Source of the DNA: Gemmatimonadaceae bacterium
GTDB lineage: Bacteria; Gemmatimonadota; Gemmatimonadetes; Gemmatimonadales; Gemmatimonadaceae
Assembly (NCBI GenBank): GCA_019186945.1
Contig: JABAQJ010000004.1
Coordinates: 248,001-312,000, forward strand
Direction: 5' to 3'
Length of the DNA: 64,000 bases
How positions within the stretch are numbered: position 1 is the first letter of the stretch; each line of letters begins with the position of its first letter. The notes beneath the pieces are model-generated. The model did not search any database. It worked only from the letters and a program-made list of their open reading frames with translations, and had not been told where the DNA came from. Positions 53,308 through 62,522 of the stretch are shown here, in pieces. The position numbers and the translations under genes are program-made.

Positions 53308-54336
53308 ATGAAGGCTTTGATCAAGGAGCGAGCGGAACCGGGCTTTGTGCTCCGCGATGTGCCGATCCCCGCGATCCGCGATAACGAGGTGCTCATCCGG
53401 GTTCGTGCAGCGGGCGTTTGCGGCACTGACGTCCACATCCACGAATGGGATCCGTGGGCTGCCGGCCGCTGCAGGCCACCATTCACGGTTGGTCACGAGT
53501 TCTCGGGCGTCGTCGAGCAGGTGGGGGCGCTGGTTCAGGACGTGAAGTCGGGCGACCGCGTGACGGCCGAGGGACACATAGTGTGCGGTCGGTGTCACCT
53601 GTGCCGCACGGGCAACTCGCACGTGTGTCCGAATACACGGATCATCGGCGTCGATCGCGATGGGTGTTTTGCCGAGTACATCGCGATGCCGGCAACGAAT
53701 GTGTGGCACCTCGACGACTCTGTCCCGTTCGAGATAGGCGGGATCCACGATCCGATGGGGAATGCTTTCCATACGGCGCTGCACGACACTGAGATCCCCG
53801 GCAAGACCGTGCTTGTGACCGGGTGCGGGCCCATCGGCATCTTCGCGGTCGGGATCTGCGTGGCCGCTGGCGCCTCCCGGGTGATCGCGAGCGACGTGAA
53901 CGCGACGCGCTTGGCGCTCGCGCGCCAGATGGGCGCACACCACGCCGTCCGACCAGAAGAGTTGTCCGTCGTAGTCGACCAGGCCACGGACGGACTGGGC
54001 GTCGATGTCGTGCTGGAGATGAGCGGCGTGCCGTCAGCCGTGCATCAGGCGTTCGCAGAGGTTCGCGATGGCGGCCGCGTCCAGATGCTGGGCATTCCCT
54101 CGCGACCCATGGAGATCGACCTTGCCACCGAACTGATCTTCAAGGGCATCACGGTTTATGGCGTGATCGGCAGGCGGATGTACGACACATGGATCCAGAT
54201 GACGCAGTTCCTCCGTTCCGGCAAGTTCGATCCGACACCGGTCATCACGCACCGATTCCCGCTCGCGGACTTCGCCGAAGCCATGCACGTGATCAAGTCG
54301 GGCGAAGCTGGCAAGGTCGTTTTCCTCATCTCCTGA
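53308..54336 (+). CDS. tdh: L-threonine 3-dehydrogenase
   Basis: Tdh oxidises L-threonine to 2-amino-3-ketobutyrate with NAD+. The 342-residue protein is a zinc alcohol dehydrogenase: catalytic zinc ligands Cys38 (GVCGTD) and His63-Glu64 (GHEFSG), structural zinc Cys93, 96, 99 and 107, and the NAD motif TGCGPIGIF. DPMGNAFHTAL and the HIHEWDPWA region are typical of Tdh. kbl follows 31 bases later, which confirms the pathway. Confidence 0.95.
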   Translation: MKALIKERAEPGFVLRDVPIPAIRDNEVLIRVRAAGVCGTDVHIHEWDPWAAGRCRPPFTVGHEFSGVVEQVGALVQDVKSGDRVTAEGHIVCGRCHLCRTGNSHVCPNTRIIGVDRDGCFAEYIAMPATNVWHLDDSVPFEIGGIHDPMGNAFHTALHDTEIPGKTVLVTGCGPIGIFAVGICVAAGASRVIASDVNATRLALARQMGAHHAVRPEELSVVVDQATDGLGVDVVLEMSGVPSAVHQAFAEVRDGGRVQMLGIPSRPMEIDLATELIFKGITVYGVIGRRMYDTWIQMTQFLRSGKFDPTPVITHRFPLADFAEAMHVIKSGEAGKVVFLIS

Positions 54337-54367
54337 TCATCGGTTTCGCATCACACGGAGGTCACCC

Positions 54368-55573
54368 GTGAGCCTCAACGCCAGCTTCAAGCGCGATCTG
54401 GAGTCCCGGATCGCCCAGCTGAAGGCGGACAACGTCTACAAGCGGCTGAACTACCTCGATTCGCCTCAGTCGGCGCGCGTGCGGATGGAGGGTCGTGGCG
54501 AGATACTCATCCTGTCGTCGAACAACTACCTTGGATTGTGCGACGAACCGAGTGTCGTGCAGGCCGGCGTCGATGGGTTGCGGAAGTATGGTGCGGGGAC
54601 CGGAAGCGTCCGCTTCATCTGCGGCACCTACACGGTCCATCGGGACCTGGAAGCGGCGTTGGCGCGGTTCGTCGGCACGGCGGCCTCCCTGAGCTTCGTC
54701 GCATGCTGGAACGCCAACGAAGCACTGACTGCGACGGTCGTTGAGGCTGGCGACCTGGTCGTCTCTGACGAACTGAACCATGCCTCGATCATCGACTCGA
54801 TCAGGCTGGCGAAGGCCATCACGAAATGCACGACGGCGGTCTACAGACACGGCGATCTCGATGACCTGGTGGAAAAGCTCCGGGCGCACAGCGGTGCGCG
54901 TCGCCGACTGATCTGGACGGATGGAGTGTTCTCAATGGAAGGCAGCATCTGCAAGCTTCCCGAACTGCTGCAGATCGCGCGCGACCACGATGCCGTGCTC
55001 GTGGTCGACGACTCGCACGCCAGCGGCGTACTGGGCAAGACCGGTCGCGGAACGGCCGAGCACTTTGGTGTTCTTGGCGAGGTCGACGTAATTACATCGA
55101 CGTTAGGCAAGGCACTGGGCGGCGCCGCCGGTGGATTCGTCGCCGGGTCGGAGGCTCTCTGCGACATGCTGACGCAGCGGTCCCGCCCTCAGCTCTTCTC
55201 CAACGCGCTGCCGCCAACCGTAGCGTCGAGCGCCCTGGCGGCTGTCCACTACACCGAGCAGCACCCCGAACGCGTCCAGAGGCTGCGCGACAATACGATC
55301 TACTTCCGCGAACAGATCGTGGAGGCAGGTTTCAAGCCACTTGCCGGCGAAACGCCCATCGTCCCGATCATCATCGGCGAGACAGCGGCGGCGATCCGGA
55401 TGAGCGACATGCTGCTGGAAGAAGGCGTCTTCGTTACCGGATTCGGCTTTCCGGTCGTGCCACAGGGAACGGCGCGCGTGCGCTGTCAGATCTCCGCTGC
55501 GCACAGCAGGGACGACCTCGACTTCGCCGTGCGCGCCTTCAGGAAGGCAGGCGCGAGGCTCGGGCTGGTGTGA
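54368..55573 (+). CDS. kbl: glycine C-acetyltransferase (2-amino-3-ketobutyrate CoA ligase)
   Basis: Kbl uses PLP to split the Tdh product with CoA into glycine and acetyl-CoA. The 401-residue protein is an alpha-oxoamine synthase: SSNNYLGL, GSVRFICGTYTVHRDLE, DDSHASGVLG and the PLP Lys248 in STLGKALGG. GTG 54368 is preceded by GGAGG at good distance. A copy of CGTTAGGC codes for Leu-Gly just before Lys248. The next gene starts inside its stop. Confidence 0.95.
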   Translation: MSLNASFKRDLESRIAQLKADNVYKRLNYLDSPQSARVRMEGRGEILILSSNNYLGLCDEPSVVQAGVDGLRKYGAGTGSVRFICGTYTVHRDLEAALARFVGTAASLSFVACWNANEALTATVVEAGDLVVSDELNHASIIDSIRLAKAITKCTTAVYRHGDLDDLVEKLRAHSGARRRLIWTDGVFSMEGSICKLPELLQIARDHDAVLVVDDSHASGVLGKTGRGTAEHFGVLGEVDVITSTLGKALGGAAGGFVAGSEALCDMLTQRSRPQLFSNALPPTVASSALAAVHYTEQHPERVQRLRDNTIYFREQIVEAGFKPLAGETPIVPIIIGETAAAIRMSDMLLEEGVFVTGFGFPVVPQGTARVRCQISAAHSRDDLDFAVRAFRKAGARLGLV

Positions 55574-56052
55574 CGCTGGCGATGGCTCCGCGCAACTCCA
55601 GGGATCCGAAACGATCCTCGCGCGACGCCCCGTCGCGCGAAGCCCTGGAAGTACACGAGACCATCCGCCAGATCAATTCACTCTGGCTGGGAGGGCGCGT
55701 CTCGCGTCTCAATGAGTACTTGCTGAGCGACGTGGTCATGATCGCCCCGGCGTTCCAGGAGCGCCTGGAGGGCATCCGTGCCGCCATCGAATCGTTCCAG
55801 GCCTTCGTGCGGAACGCGCGCGTGCACGCCTTCCATGAAACGGACATGCAGATCGATGTGTGGGAGAATGCCGCAATGGCGACGTTTCGCTTCGATATGA
55901 CGTACGAGTTCGATGGAACCGTGTACGACGACGCCGGACGCGAACTGTGGCTCTTCGCTCGCGTGGATCGCCGCTGGCGTCTCGCTTGGCGCCATCAGAT
56001 TCCGCTATCGCGCACGGTCGTCGCTTCCCCAGCGGCCAATCGACCGCGATAG
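55570..56052 (+). CDS. NTF2/SnoaL-like protein
   Basis: The 160-residue protein has a basic N-terminus and a cone-shaped-fold pattern: EVHETIRQINSLWLGG, LLSDVVMIAPAFQERLEG, AAIESFQAFVRNARVHAFHE, DVWENAAMATFRFDMTYEFD and RELWLFARVDRRWRLAWRHQ. This matches DUF4440/SnoaL-type proteins. No substrate can be named. GTG 55570 overlaps the kbl stop; ATG 55582 is an alternative. Confidence 0.72.
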   Translation: MTLAMAPRNSRDPKRSSRDAPSREALEVHETIRQINSLWLGGRVSRLNEYLLSDVVMIAPAFQERLEGIRAAIESFQAFVRNARVHAFHETDMQIDVWENAAMATFRFDMTYEFDGTVYDDAGRELWLFARVDRRWRLAWRHQIPLSRTVVASPAANRPR

Positions 56053-56681
56053 CACGACGCATCGCCGCACTTCGCGAGCCGGCGCGCTCTGGCCGCCGTT
56101 CATGCGGGAGCAAGCCAGCATCCTCCATTCCTCGCAAACAGGACGCGACGTCCGGACGGCGACAGAATGGCACGGCCCGCAATCGAATGATGTGGGACGG
56201 CCCCGGGGAACAGGTAGCGTTGCGGACATGCTTCGTGACTTGTTTGACGTCCTTCTCGTCCCTGACAATGACCATGCGTGACCTCTGTGCTTGCCCGCTG
56301 CCCCTGCAGCCGCGCCTGCCTGGAACGACGGCGTGTTGGCGATCACAGTCGCGGCACCGGACATCCGTCGCACGCCGGTTCAGGGATTTCGGTGACGTTT
56401 GATGTCTCCGAGCCGTCGAGTGTAGGCACGCTGCTGCGGAATCCGGAGCGGGGTGAGGGCATGATCGTGAGTGGCTGCCGATTGCGAGTCCACGAGGTCG
56501 CGGAAGGGCGTCCGCCGTGGAGATCGGCAACGGGTACGGAGCCATGGTTATGTCCGGGTTGCGACCGCTGTACCGTGGCCGGGCGATCGGCACGTTCAAC
56601 TTGCTCTTCAGTGCGCTGCTTGACGGAGTGACGCCCGGGCAGCGCTGAAGCCTAACGACGCGTCAAACAGAGGCTCAACGT
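56053..56681. other. 629-base gap without a convincing gene
   Basis: No intact gene is supported. Between about 56395 and 56632 two adjacent + frames look weakly protein-like, one ending GTFNLLFSALLDGVTPGQR before a TGA at 56646-56648, which might be a decayed gene with a frameshift. A reverse CGTTAGGC lies at 56650-56657. Confidence 0.4.
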
Positions 56682-57344
56682 ATGCGCATTGTTCGCACGG
56701 TCGCCCTTGGCATTGCCGGCGCGGCATGGATTCCGGCTCTGGTCCTGGCACAGAAGCCAGCCGATGGCTTCGACAATTCGTGGTTCTGGGGCATCAAGGG
56801 CGGCGCGTCCATGTTCACGGTTGCGGACGGCGCTGCACAGAAGACAGCTCCGAGCGTCGGCGGCGAATGGCTCATCACCCGATCGAGGATCGCACTCAAC
56901 ATCTCCGTCGACCAGTCGTTCTTCGACGGTACCGCCGGCGTCTACGATCCGACGGTCAATGGGTCGTTCCGACCCGTCGACATCAGCGACTGGCGTCGCT
57001 ATCAGGCCAGCATCTATTTCTTCCCCGGTGCCGTCAACACGCTGCGGCCGTATGCGGGGCTGGGACTGGCGATCAATGTCATCCAGAACGCCTCTCCCGA
57101 AGGTCAGTTCACCAGCGAGGACTCGCAGAACAGTGTCTTTCAGCAGGTCAGCGCGTACAGCAGCCGCGCATCCGCCGTCTTCACCGGTGGAGCACAGTAC
57201 GCGGTCGGTCGTGCCGCGCTCTTTGGGCAGGTGAACGCCATGCCCACGCGCAATCGCTTCCTGATCAGCGGCTCAGGCTACACGTTCGTACTCGAGGGCG
57301 GCGTTCGCTACAACGTCGGCAGCGCTATCGAGATGGTGAAGTAG
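56682..57344 (+). CDS. outer-membrane beta-barrel protein
   Basis: The 220-residue product has a Sec signal (about residues 1-24, ending LAQ) and then short alternating strands: WFWGIKGGASMFTV, VGGEWLITRSRIALNISVDQ, YQASIYFFPGAVNTLRPYAG and a C-terminal FVLEGGVRYNVGSA. This is the pattern of an eight-stranded porin-like barrel with an OMP_b-brl type fold. Function is unknown. It is followed by a terminator and converges on the alkyladenine glycosylase gene. Confidence 0.8.
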   Translation: MRIVRTVALGIAGAAWIPALVLAQKPADGFDNSWFWGIKGGASMFTVADGAAQKTAPSVGGEWLITRSRIALNISVDQSFFDGTAGVYDPTVNGSFRPVDISDWRRYQASIYFFPGAVNTLRPYAGLGLAINVIQNASPEGQFTSEDSQNSVFQQVSAYSSRASAVFTGGAQYAVGRAALFGQVNAMPTRNRFLISGSGYTFVLEGGVRYNVGSAIEMVK

Positions 57345-57381
57345 CGACGTCGCGCCAGCAGACACTCGAGGACGCAATCCA

Positions 57382-57420
57382 GGGCGGGTCCGACGCATCC
57401 GTTGGGCCCGTCCCGTTTTC
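57382..57420 (+). terminator. terminator after the beta-barrel gene
   Basis: GGGCGGGTCC pairs with GGGCCCGTCCC (one bulged base) around a 12-base loop, followed by GTTTTC. It lies between two convergent genes. Confidence 0.6.
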
Positions 57421-57450
57421 GACTCGTGCTGCCCCTCAAACAGCCACAGC

Positions 57451-58074
57451 CTACCTGCGTGACCGCGGCGAGCGAACGCGGTCCACACCGCGCCGGACAA
57501 GGAAACGCAGCGGCCAGTCTGCGGCCTTCGTAATGCCGATTCGCGGGGTGACGACGACCTCACGCGCGGGCACGGCTTCGCCGGCAAGGATACGCACCGG
57601 GCCGGATATGAGTGAAGTTCCGTTGTGCCGTGCGCCGATGCCAAACGCCTGGCACAGTTTCCCCGGTCCGTCGGTCAGTGCGCGGTCCGACACACTGCCT
57701 CGCCGTCGGCGCATCAGATGCAGCCCGCTCACAGGCTCCACGGCACGAATGAGGACTGCACTGCCATACCCTTCCTCTCGCGTGACCGCATTCACCATCC
57801 AGTGCACGCCATAGATGAAGTAGACATACACAGTCCCCGGCGGCCCGAACAGCTGCCGGTTGCGTGGCGTCAGACCGGCAGCGGCATGACATGCGGGATC
57901 GTGTGGCCCCGGATACGCTTCGGTTTCCACGATGAGTCCGCGCGTCACGGCGCCACCAGCGCGGCACTCCAGCACAGCGCCGAGCAACTCGCGAGCGACC
58001 AGTTCGGTGGGACGGTTGTAGAAGCTGGCGGGGAGCGGGCAGAGCGCGGCGTTCGGTATCACGTCGCGCGCCAT
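57451..58074 (-). CDS. mpg: 3-methyladenine (alkyladenine) DNA glycosylase
   Basis: AAG/MPG excises alkylated and deaminated purines. The 207-residue protein has LVARELLGAVLECR, the catalytic VETEAYPGPHDPACHA, LFGPPGTVYVYFIYGVHWM and LTDGPGKLCQAFGI, all family hallmarks. The frame is open further upstream; ATG 58074 gives the normal length. It lies 31 bases downstream of the NYN gene on the same strand. Confidence 0.94.
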   Translation of the reverse strand: MARDVIPNAALCPLPASFYNRPTELVARELLGAVLECRAGGAVTRGLIVETEAYPGPHDPACHAAAGLTPRNRQLFGPPGTVYVYFIYGVHWMVNAVTREEGYGSAVLIRAVEPVSGLHLMRRRRGSVSDRALTDGPGKLCQAFGIGARHNGTSLISGPVRILAGEAVPAREVVVTPRIGITKAADWPLRFLVRRGVDRVRSPRSRR

Positions 58075-58105
58075 CCGGCGCCGCCAGCAGCTACAACGAC
58101 TCCTC

Positions 58106-59965
58106 TCATACAGATCCTTCTGCGCTCGCCTTACCCTTCGTCCTGGCGCTTCCTCGCGGCGCTCCCTTGCCGCTTCCGCGCCGAGCCGCCGTCTTCCTTG
58201 CCGGTTCGGCGGCTGCGGCCGGTGGAAGAGCGGTTCCCTGTGCGCCAGCAGTCGTTGCCGCAGACTTGAGCGCACGCTTCGCCGCAACCTTGGCGCGCGC
58301 CCCACGTCCCTTGGCCTGTCGACCCGCCACCTGGGTGGGAGCGCTTGTGCCATCTGCAGCGGCAGCAGGCACGGGTGGTGGCGCTGCCGCGATGGTTTCG
58401 ACTACGCCGATCGACAGCAGTTCCGGAGGTACAACCGTCGGTCCGCGGCCGCGTCCCGGACCCGGAATGCCACGCGGCCCCATCCCTCGCGGAGCGGCTG
58501 GCGTCACCGCTGGCGTTGGGCTTGCCGCCGCGCGCGACTGGGCGGCACGGTTGAGCTGTTCGGCCACAGGTGCCACCACCGCCGGCAACGCCACTTCATA
58601 GTCGTCGCCGTGGCGGCGCAAATCGATCACTTCGGCATCGTGCGCATCGCGCAGGATGCGCTGGAAGTTCCGCTCGCCGAGTGACTCGGAATCGCGCCCC
58701 AGCAGCTCGTAGGCGCGTTTCCGGAGCGCGCCGGCCAGCACCGATCCGTCAGCACCAACCGACTCCTTCGCCGCGCGTACCACCAGATCGAACGCCTCCT
58801 GTTTCGTCAGCCGTTCGCCACTCACGCCGAAGGATTCTCGTGCGGCTGGCGCTGGCGCGGCGGCGGCGGGCTGTACGGGTGACGACACCGCCGCGGTCGG
58901 TACGTCCGCAACTGTTGACGACGTCTGGTTGGCGCTGGCGGGAGCTACCGAAGGCTCCAGCGACGCTGCCACCCCACGATCCGGCTCCGGCGCGCCAGAT
59001 GCACGGACGTCCCGCGGCTCGCGCTCACGATCGCGTCCTCGCCCACGCCGCCCGCGACGCCCACCGCGATCCTCACGCGTCGGACGGTCGACGGCGTCGA
59101 GCGCTGGCTGGCTCGCGGGCGCGGCCGGGCGCGCCGTCGCGGCTCCGTTCATCGGCCCCACCTCGAGCTGACCGTTCTCGAGCTTCGTGATCGTCAGCAG
59201 CCCGCGGTTCGCCGCATCCTGCACGAAACGCGAGAACTTCGACATCCCCAGGTTCTTCTCGTCGAAGGTCGCGTCGATGTCCTGCATGACCTGCTTCAGC
59301 CGGTCCGAGCGCATGACGTCGCCGTTCTTCGCCATCCTGCCGACGGCTTCAACCACCAGCTCCCAGGGATCCCACTTCACCGTTTCCTCGTCCGACGACT
59401 TCACGAGCCCCGCCAACGCGTTGTAGCTGTAATACTCGTCGCAGTTCATCACCAGCAGGTCGCTGGACGACTCGCGGATCCCCACCCCAATCACATACTT
59501 CCCGTACTCCTTGAGCTTGGTCACCAGGCTCGCGAAGTCGGAGTCGCCAGACAGGAGGATGTAGGTTCCGATCTCGGATCGGGTGAATACCAGTTCCATG
59601 GCGTCCACGGCCAGCCGGATGTCCGTGGCGTTCTTCTTCGAGGATCCGTATGCCGGCGCCATGATCATGTCGATCGACGACTCGGCGAGCGGAACGATGT
59701 ACTGCGGGTATCGCCGCCAGTCTGCGTAGGCGCGCTGCACCGCCACCTTCCCCTTGATGATTTCCGACGAGAGGAGCGACCGAAGCTCGGCCGCCAGATC
59801 GGACCTGATCCCCATCGTTACGTTATCGAAATCGATGAGGAGTGCGGCGTTAGGCGCGTGCTGGAAGGGAGACTGGAGCTGGGCTGGGTTCAGGGCCTGC
59901 GGCCCCCTGTGCAGGGGCGCGATCGGACCGCGCGTGGGCGCGTGTCGCGATGGTCGTTGGTTCAT
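58106..59965 (-). CDS. NYN-domain putative RNase with two LOTUS (OST-HTH) domains
   Basis: The 619-residue protein starts with a NYN (PIN-like) nuclease domain, about residues 38-180: AALLIDFDNVTMGIR, DIRLAVDAMELVFTR and LLSGDSDFASLVTKLKEYG carry the acidic active site. It has two OST-HTH/LOTUS-like domains (about 197-270 and 384-455), the second with KQEAFDLVVRAAKE. The rest is Ala/Pro-rich linker, and the end is Lys/Ala/Arg-rich (KGRGARAKVAAKRALKSAA), which may bind RNA. It is probably an RNA-processing enzyme; the target is unknown. It is followed by mpg. Confidence 0.88.
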   Translation of the reverse strand: MNQRPSRHAPTRGPIAPLHRGPQALNPAQLQSPFQHAPNAALLIDFDNVTMGIRSDLAAELRSLLSSEIIKGKVAVQRAYADWRRYPQYIVPLAESSIDMIMAPAYGSSKKNATDIRLAVDAMELVFTRSEIGTYILLSGDSDFASLVTKLKEYGKYVIGVGIRESSSDLLVMNCDEYYSYNALAGLVKSSDEETVKWDPWELVVEAVGRMAKNGDVMRSDRLKQVMQDIDATFDEKNLGMSKFSRFVQDAANRGLLTITKLENGQLEVGPMNGAATARPAAPASQPALDAVDRPTREDRGGRRGRRGRGRDREREPRDVRASGAPEPDRGVAASLEPSVAPASANQTSSTVADVPTAAVSSPVQPAAAAPAPAARESFGVSGERLTKQEAFDLVVRAAKESVGADGSVLAGALRKRAYELLGRDSESLGERNFQRILRDAHDAEVIDLRRHGDDYEVALPAVVAPVAEQLNRAAQSRAAASPTPAVTPAAPRGMGPRGIPGPGRGRGPTVVPPELLSIGVVETIAAAPPPVPAAAADGTSAPTQVAGRQAKGRGARAKVAAKRALKSAATTAGAQGTALPPAAAAEPARKTAARRGSGKGAPRGSARTKGKASAEGSV

Positions 59966-60716
59966 TAGAGCAAACGGGTATCGGGAACGGGCGCAATGCG
60001 CGCCCCGGCTCCCCGCCGCGGCTCTCGTACCTGACCGAAGACCCCGGTCAACAGGCGCCGAGTGCCGAGCGGAGCGTGAGTCGATTCACAACGGCATGAC
60101 CTCGAGGCACCTCGAGAGACATTTCACATGCCGTCGGCCACACCCGGGATCCGCCACTCGCGCGCACCGGCTCCCCGCGACCGCGCGGAGCTACCGATGT
60201 CGCAAACGCCGTCAGTCCTGTCATGCGTGCGTTGCAGCTCCTACTGTGCAACCCCCGTCCTCATTCAGGGCTCGATCCCGGCTGGACACACCAATCTAAC
60301 CGCTCCACGCCGTTTCGTGACCCTCCTCGGCGCGAATCGCCGACCATGGACCCGATGGCCGGAGGCGCCCGTGCACCGGTGGCTCGTCCGGCCCCATCGT
60401 CCCACGCCAGCCCCACTACACCCCAAGGCCAGACTTCGCAGGATTCGGCGAAAATGATCGGGTATCGGATCGCCCGGGATCGACGGCGATCCGCTTCGCT
60501 AGTGTCTCCGCCTCGGGGACCGTCGCGTGCGATTCCCTCCTGGAGAGGTGCGCGAGCGCCAGGCTCCGATGTCGCCAATGACAGGCTCGCTACCGACGGC
60601 GAAGGACGACGCGCAAGAGAGCGTTCCGCCCCAGGCTGACCTGTCAGGAAGCGTCTGCCCGGAGCAATTTTCGACGAAACTTCCTGCTCGTTCGCACTCG
60701 TATTCAGCACACCCGC
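59966..60716. other. 751-base gap without a convincing gene
   Basis: Frames exist on both strands but are Arg/Pro/Ser-rich and lack any family motif. Promoters for the leftward NYN gene and the rightward kinase should be here. The paired CTCGAG-GCAC-CTCGAG at 60101-60116 is a symmetric element. I see no RNA gene. Confidence 0.45.
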
Positions 60717-61943
60717 GTGAAGCAACTCCGATTTCGGACGCGCCTGTTCCTGATCCTCTCCCTGTTCGCGCTCGCCCCCGCATTGGCAGTGACGATCGCG
60801 TGGGCGGTGTTCGTGAGCCAAGCCGCTCCGATCGTCGCGGGCACGGCTGCGTGGGAACGTTTGGCAACAACGGGGTCGGAGGCGCTCGGCGCGGTGGACT
60901 CCCTGGCGATGACAGATGCGCAAAGGCAGGCACTTCGTGCCCACGAACGGGAACTGGAGCAGTCGGTGACGCAAAGTCGCCGTCTGGGCTTCGTGGCGCG
61001 CCGGGCGGCTCCGGCGATCGTCATCGGCGCACTGGCGCTTGTGCTCGTGCTTGGCGTCGTGGCATCGCGCGTTGCGGGGCATCTGAGCCGTCAGCTCAGT
61101 CGACCCCTCAACGAACTCGTAGGGTGGGCACACCTGATCGAACGCGGGGACGCCCTGCCTCGGGAGGGGAGCCAACGGGGCGCGCCTGAGTTCCGGGAAC
61201 TGCGTGAGCGGATGCGAAGCATGTCAGTCGCGCTCGCCGAAGGGCGGGCGCGCGTCGTCGAAGCGGAACGATTGCATGCGTTCCGTGAGGCCGCACGGCG
61301 TGTCGCGCACGAGTTGAAGAATCCACTCACACCCATTCGATTTGCCGTGGCTCGACTCAAGCGAGACGCCTCACCCGACCTCGCCGACGCGATCGAAGTG
61401 CTCGACGTGGAAACGAGCAGGATTCAGGGTCTCTCCCGGGCGTTCGCACAGTTCGGCAGGCTCCCGGAGGGCACACCGTCGGACGTGGATTTCGGTGAAC
61501 TCGTCAGGTATGCAGCCATGTCGTCGATTCCAACGCATCTGCAGGCGGAGGTTTTCGTGGAGGACGATCTTCCTATGGTGCGCGGGCACTACGATGCGCT
61601 GCAGCGCGCCGTGACCAATATTCTGTTGAACGCTGTGGACGCCTGCGGGCAGAGTGGTCGGGTCACTGTTGGCGCGACGAGGACGAGCGTGCAGGGCACG
61701 GTAGGCGTCGAGGTTTCGGTGCAGGATACTGGGTGCGGTATTCCCGCAGACCGGCTCGCGCGGATCTGGGATCCGTATGTGACGAGCAAGCCGGCCGGTA
61801 CCGGCCTTGGGCTGGCAATCGTGCACCAGACTATCCTCGCGCATCATGGGTACGTCTCGGCAAGATCGGAACCGCAGACCGGCACAGTCATCCGCTTCGC
61901 GGTACCTGCATCCGGCGTGGAATCTTCGAAGGCGGAGGGCTAG
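60717..61943 (+). CDS. NtrY-like sensor histidine kinase
   Basis: The 408-residue protein has two membrane helices (about residues 9-31 and 98-120) around a small periplasmic loop, a HAMP-like region, and a kinase core. The H box is VAHELKNPLTPI with His198, in the NtrY/NtrB style. N box NILLNAVDACGQSG, G1 QDTGCGIPADRL and G2 GTGLGLAIVHQT follow. GTG 60717 is the likely start, without a clear ribosome site. It is the first gene of a five-gene run ending in an NtrC-like regulator, its presumed partner. Confidence 0.92.
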   Translation: MKQLRFRTRLFLILSLFALAPALAVTIAWAVFVSQAAPIVAGTAAWERLATTGSEALGAVDSLAMTDAQRQALRAHERELEQSVTQSRRLGFVARRAAPAIVIGALALVLVLGVVASRVAGHLSRQLSRPLNELVGWAHLIERGDALPREGSQRGAPEFRELRERMRSMSVALAEGRARVVEAERLHAFREAARRVAHELKNPLTPIRFAVARLKRDASPDLADAIEVLDVETSRIQGLSRAFAQFGRLPEGTPSDVDFGELVRYAAMSSIPTHLQAEVFVEDDLPMVRGHYDALQRAVTNILLNAVDACGQSGRVTVGATRTSVQGTVGVEVSVQDTGCGIPADRLARIWDPYVTSKPAGTGLGLAIVHQTILAHHGYVSARSEPQTGTVIRFAVPASGVESSKAEG

Positions 61944-61945
61944 TC

Positions 61946-62203
61946 ATGGATCTCGGGCCACTGGTCCCAATCGCGTTCTTCGCCAGTGCGGCCTTTGCCG
62001 TTGTCGGCGTCGCCGTGGCGCGAGCTGTGGTGCGCCTGGCAGAAATGAAACGCGTGGACAGCGCGCCAGATACGCTCGCGCGCCTGGAACGCATGGAGCA
62101 GGCGATCGACGCCATTGCCTTTCAGGTCGATCGCGTCGCCGAAGCACAGCGATTCACCACGCAGTTGCTCTCCGAGAAGGCCGGAACACCGGGACGCTCG
62201 TGA
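61946..62203 (+). CDS. small membrane protein, paralog 1 of 3
   Basis: The 85-residue product has one N-terminal membrane helix (about residues 6-27) and a charged helix with RLERMEQAIDAIAFQVDRV and AQRFTTQLLSE. The same C-terminal signature recurs in the next two genes. ATG 61946 lies two bases after the kinase stop; the frame is open upstream. Function is not known. The helix may be a coiled coil pairing with the other two or with the kinase. Confidence 0.7.
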   Translation: MDLGPLVPIAFFASAAFAVVGVAVARAVVRLAEMKRVDSAPDTLARLERMEQAIDAIAFQVDRVAEAQRFTTQLLSEKAGTPGRS

Positions 62204-62222
62204 CTATCGCGGAGCGATGGAG

Positions 62223-62522
62223 ATGAGTCTGGTGACAGGAGGAGAAGTAGCGGTCACGGCGATCGTGTTTGGGACGTTGAGCGGCACGATCATTACGTTG
62301 GTGCGCCTCAGGTACTCGCACAATTTGTCGAAGCGCCAGCCGTATCCGGACACCGCCGTGGACGAGCGTCTGCAGCGAATCGAACAGGCTGTCGACGCAA
62401 TCGCCATCGAGGTGGAGCGCATGTCCGAGTCGCAGCGTTTCGTTACCAAGGTTCTTGCTGAGCGCCTGCCGGCGCCAGACAGAGCCGTATCGCTCCCATC
62501 CCGGGGAGAGGGTTCCTCATGA
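62223..62522 (+). CDS. small membrane protein, paralog 2 of 3
   Basis: The 99-residue product has one membrane helix (about residues 8-28) and the repeated signature [19 protein letters not shown] with [14 protein letters not shown] 62223 is preferred over 62217 because GGAG lies eight bases before it. Its stop overlaps the next start (ATGA). Confidence 0.7.
   Translation: MSLVTGGEVAVTAIVFGTLSGTIITLVRLRYSHNLSKRQPYPDTAVDERLQRIEQAVDAIAIEVERMSESQRFVTKVLAERLPAPDRAVSLPSRGEGSS

Noticed and set aside
60230-60290. tRNA-like stretch with GGGCTCGATCCC and a later CACCA
   Set aside because: The T-stem does not extend to five pairs and no matching acceptor or D arm is found upstream.
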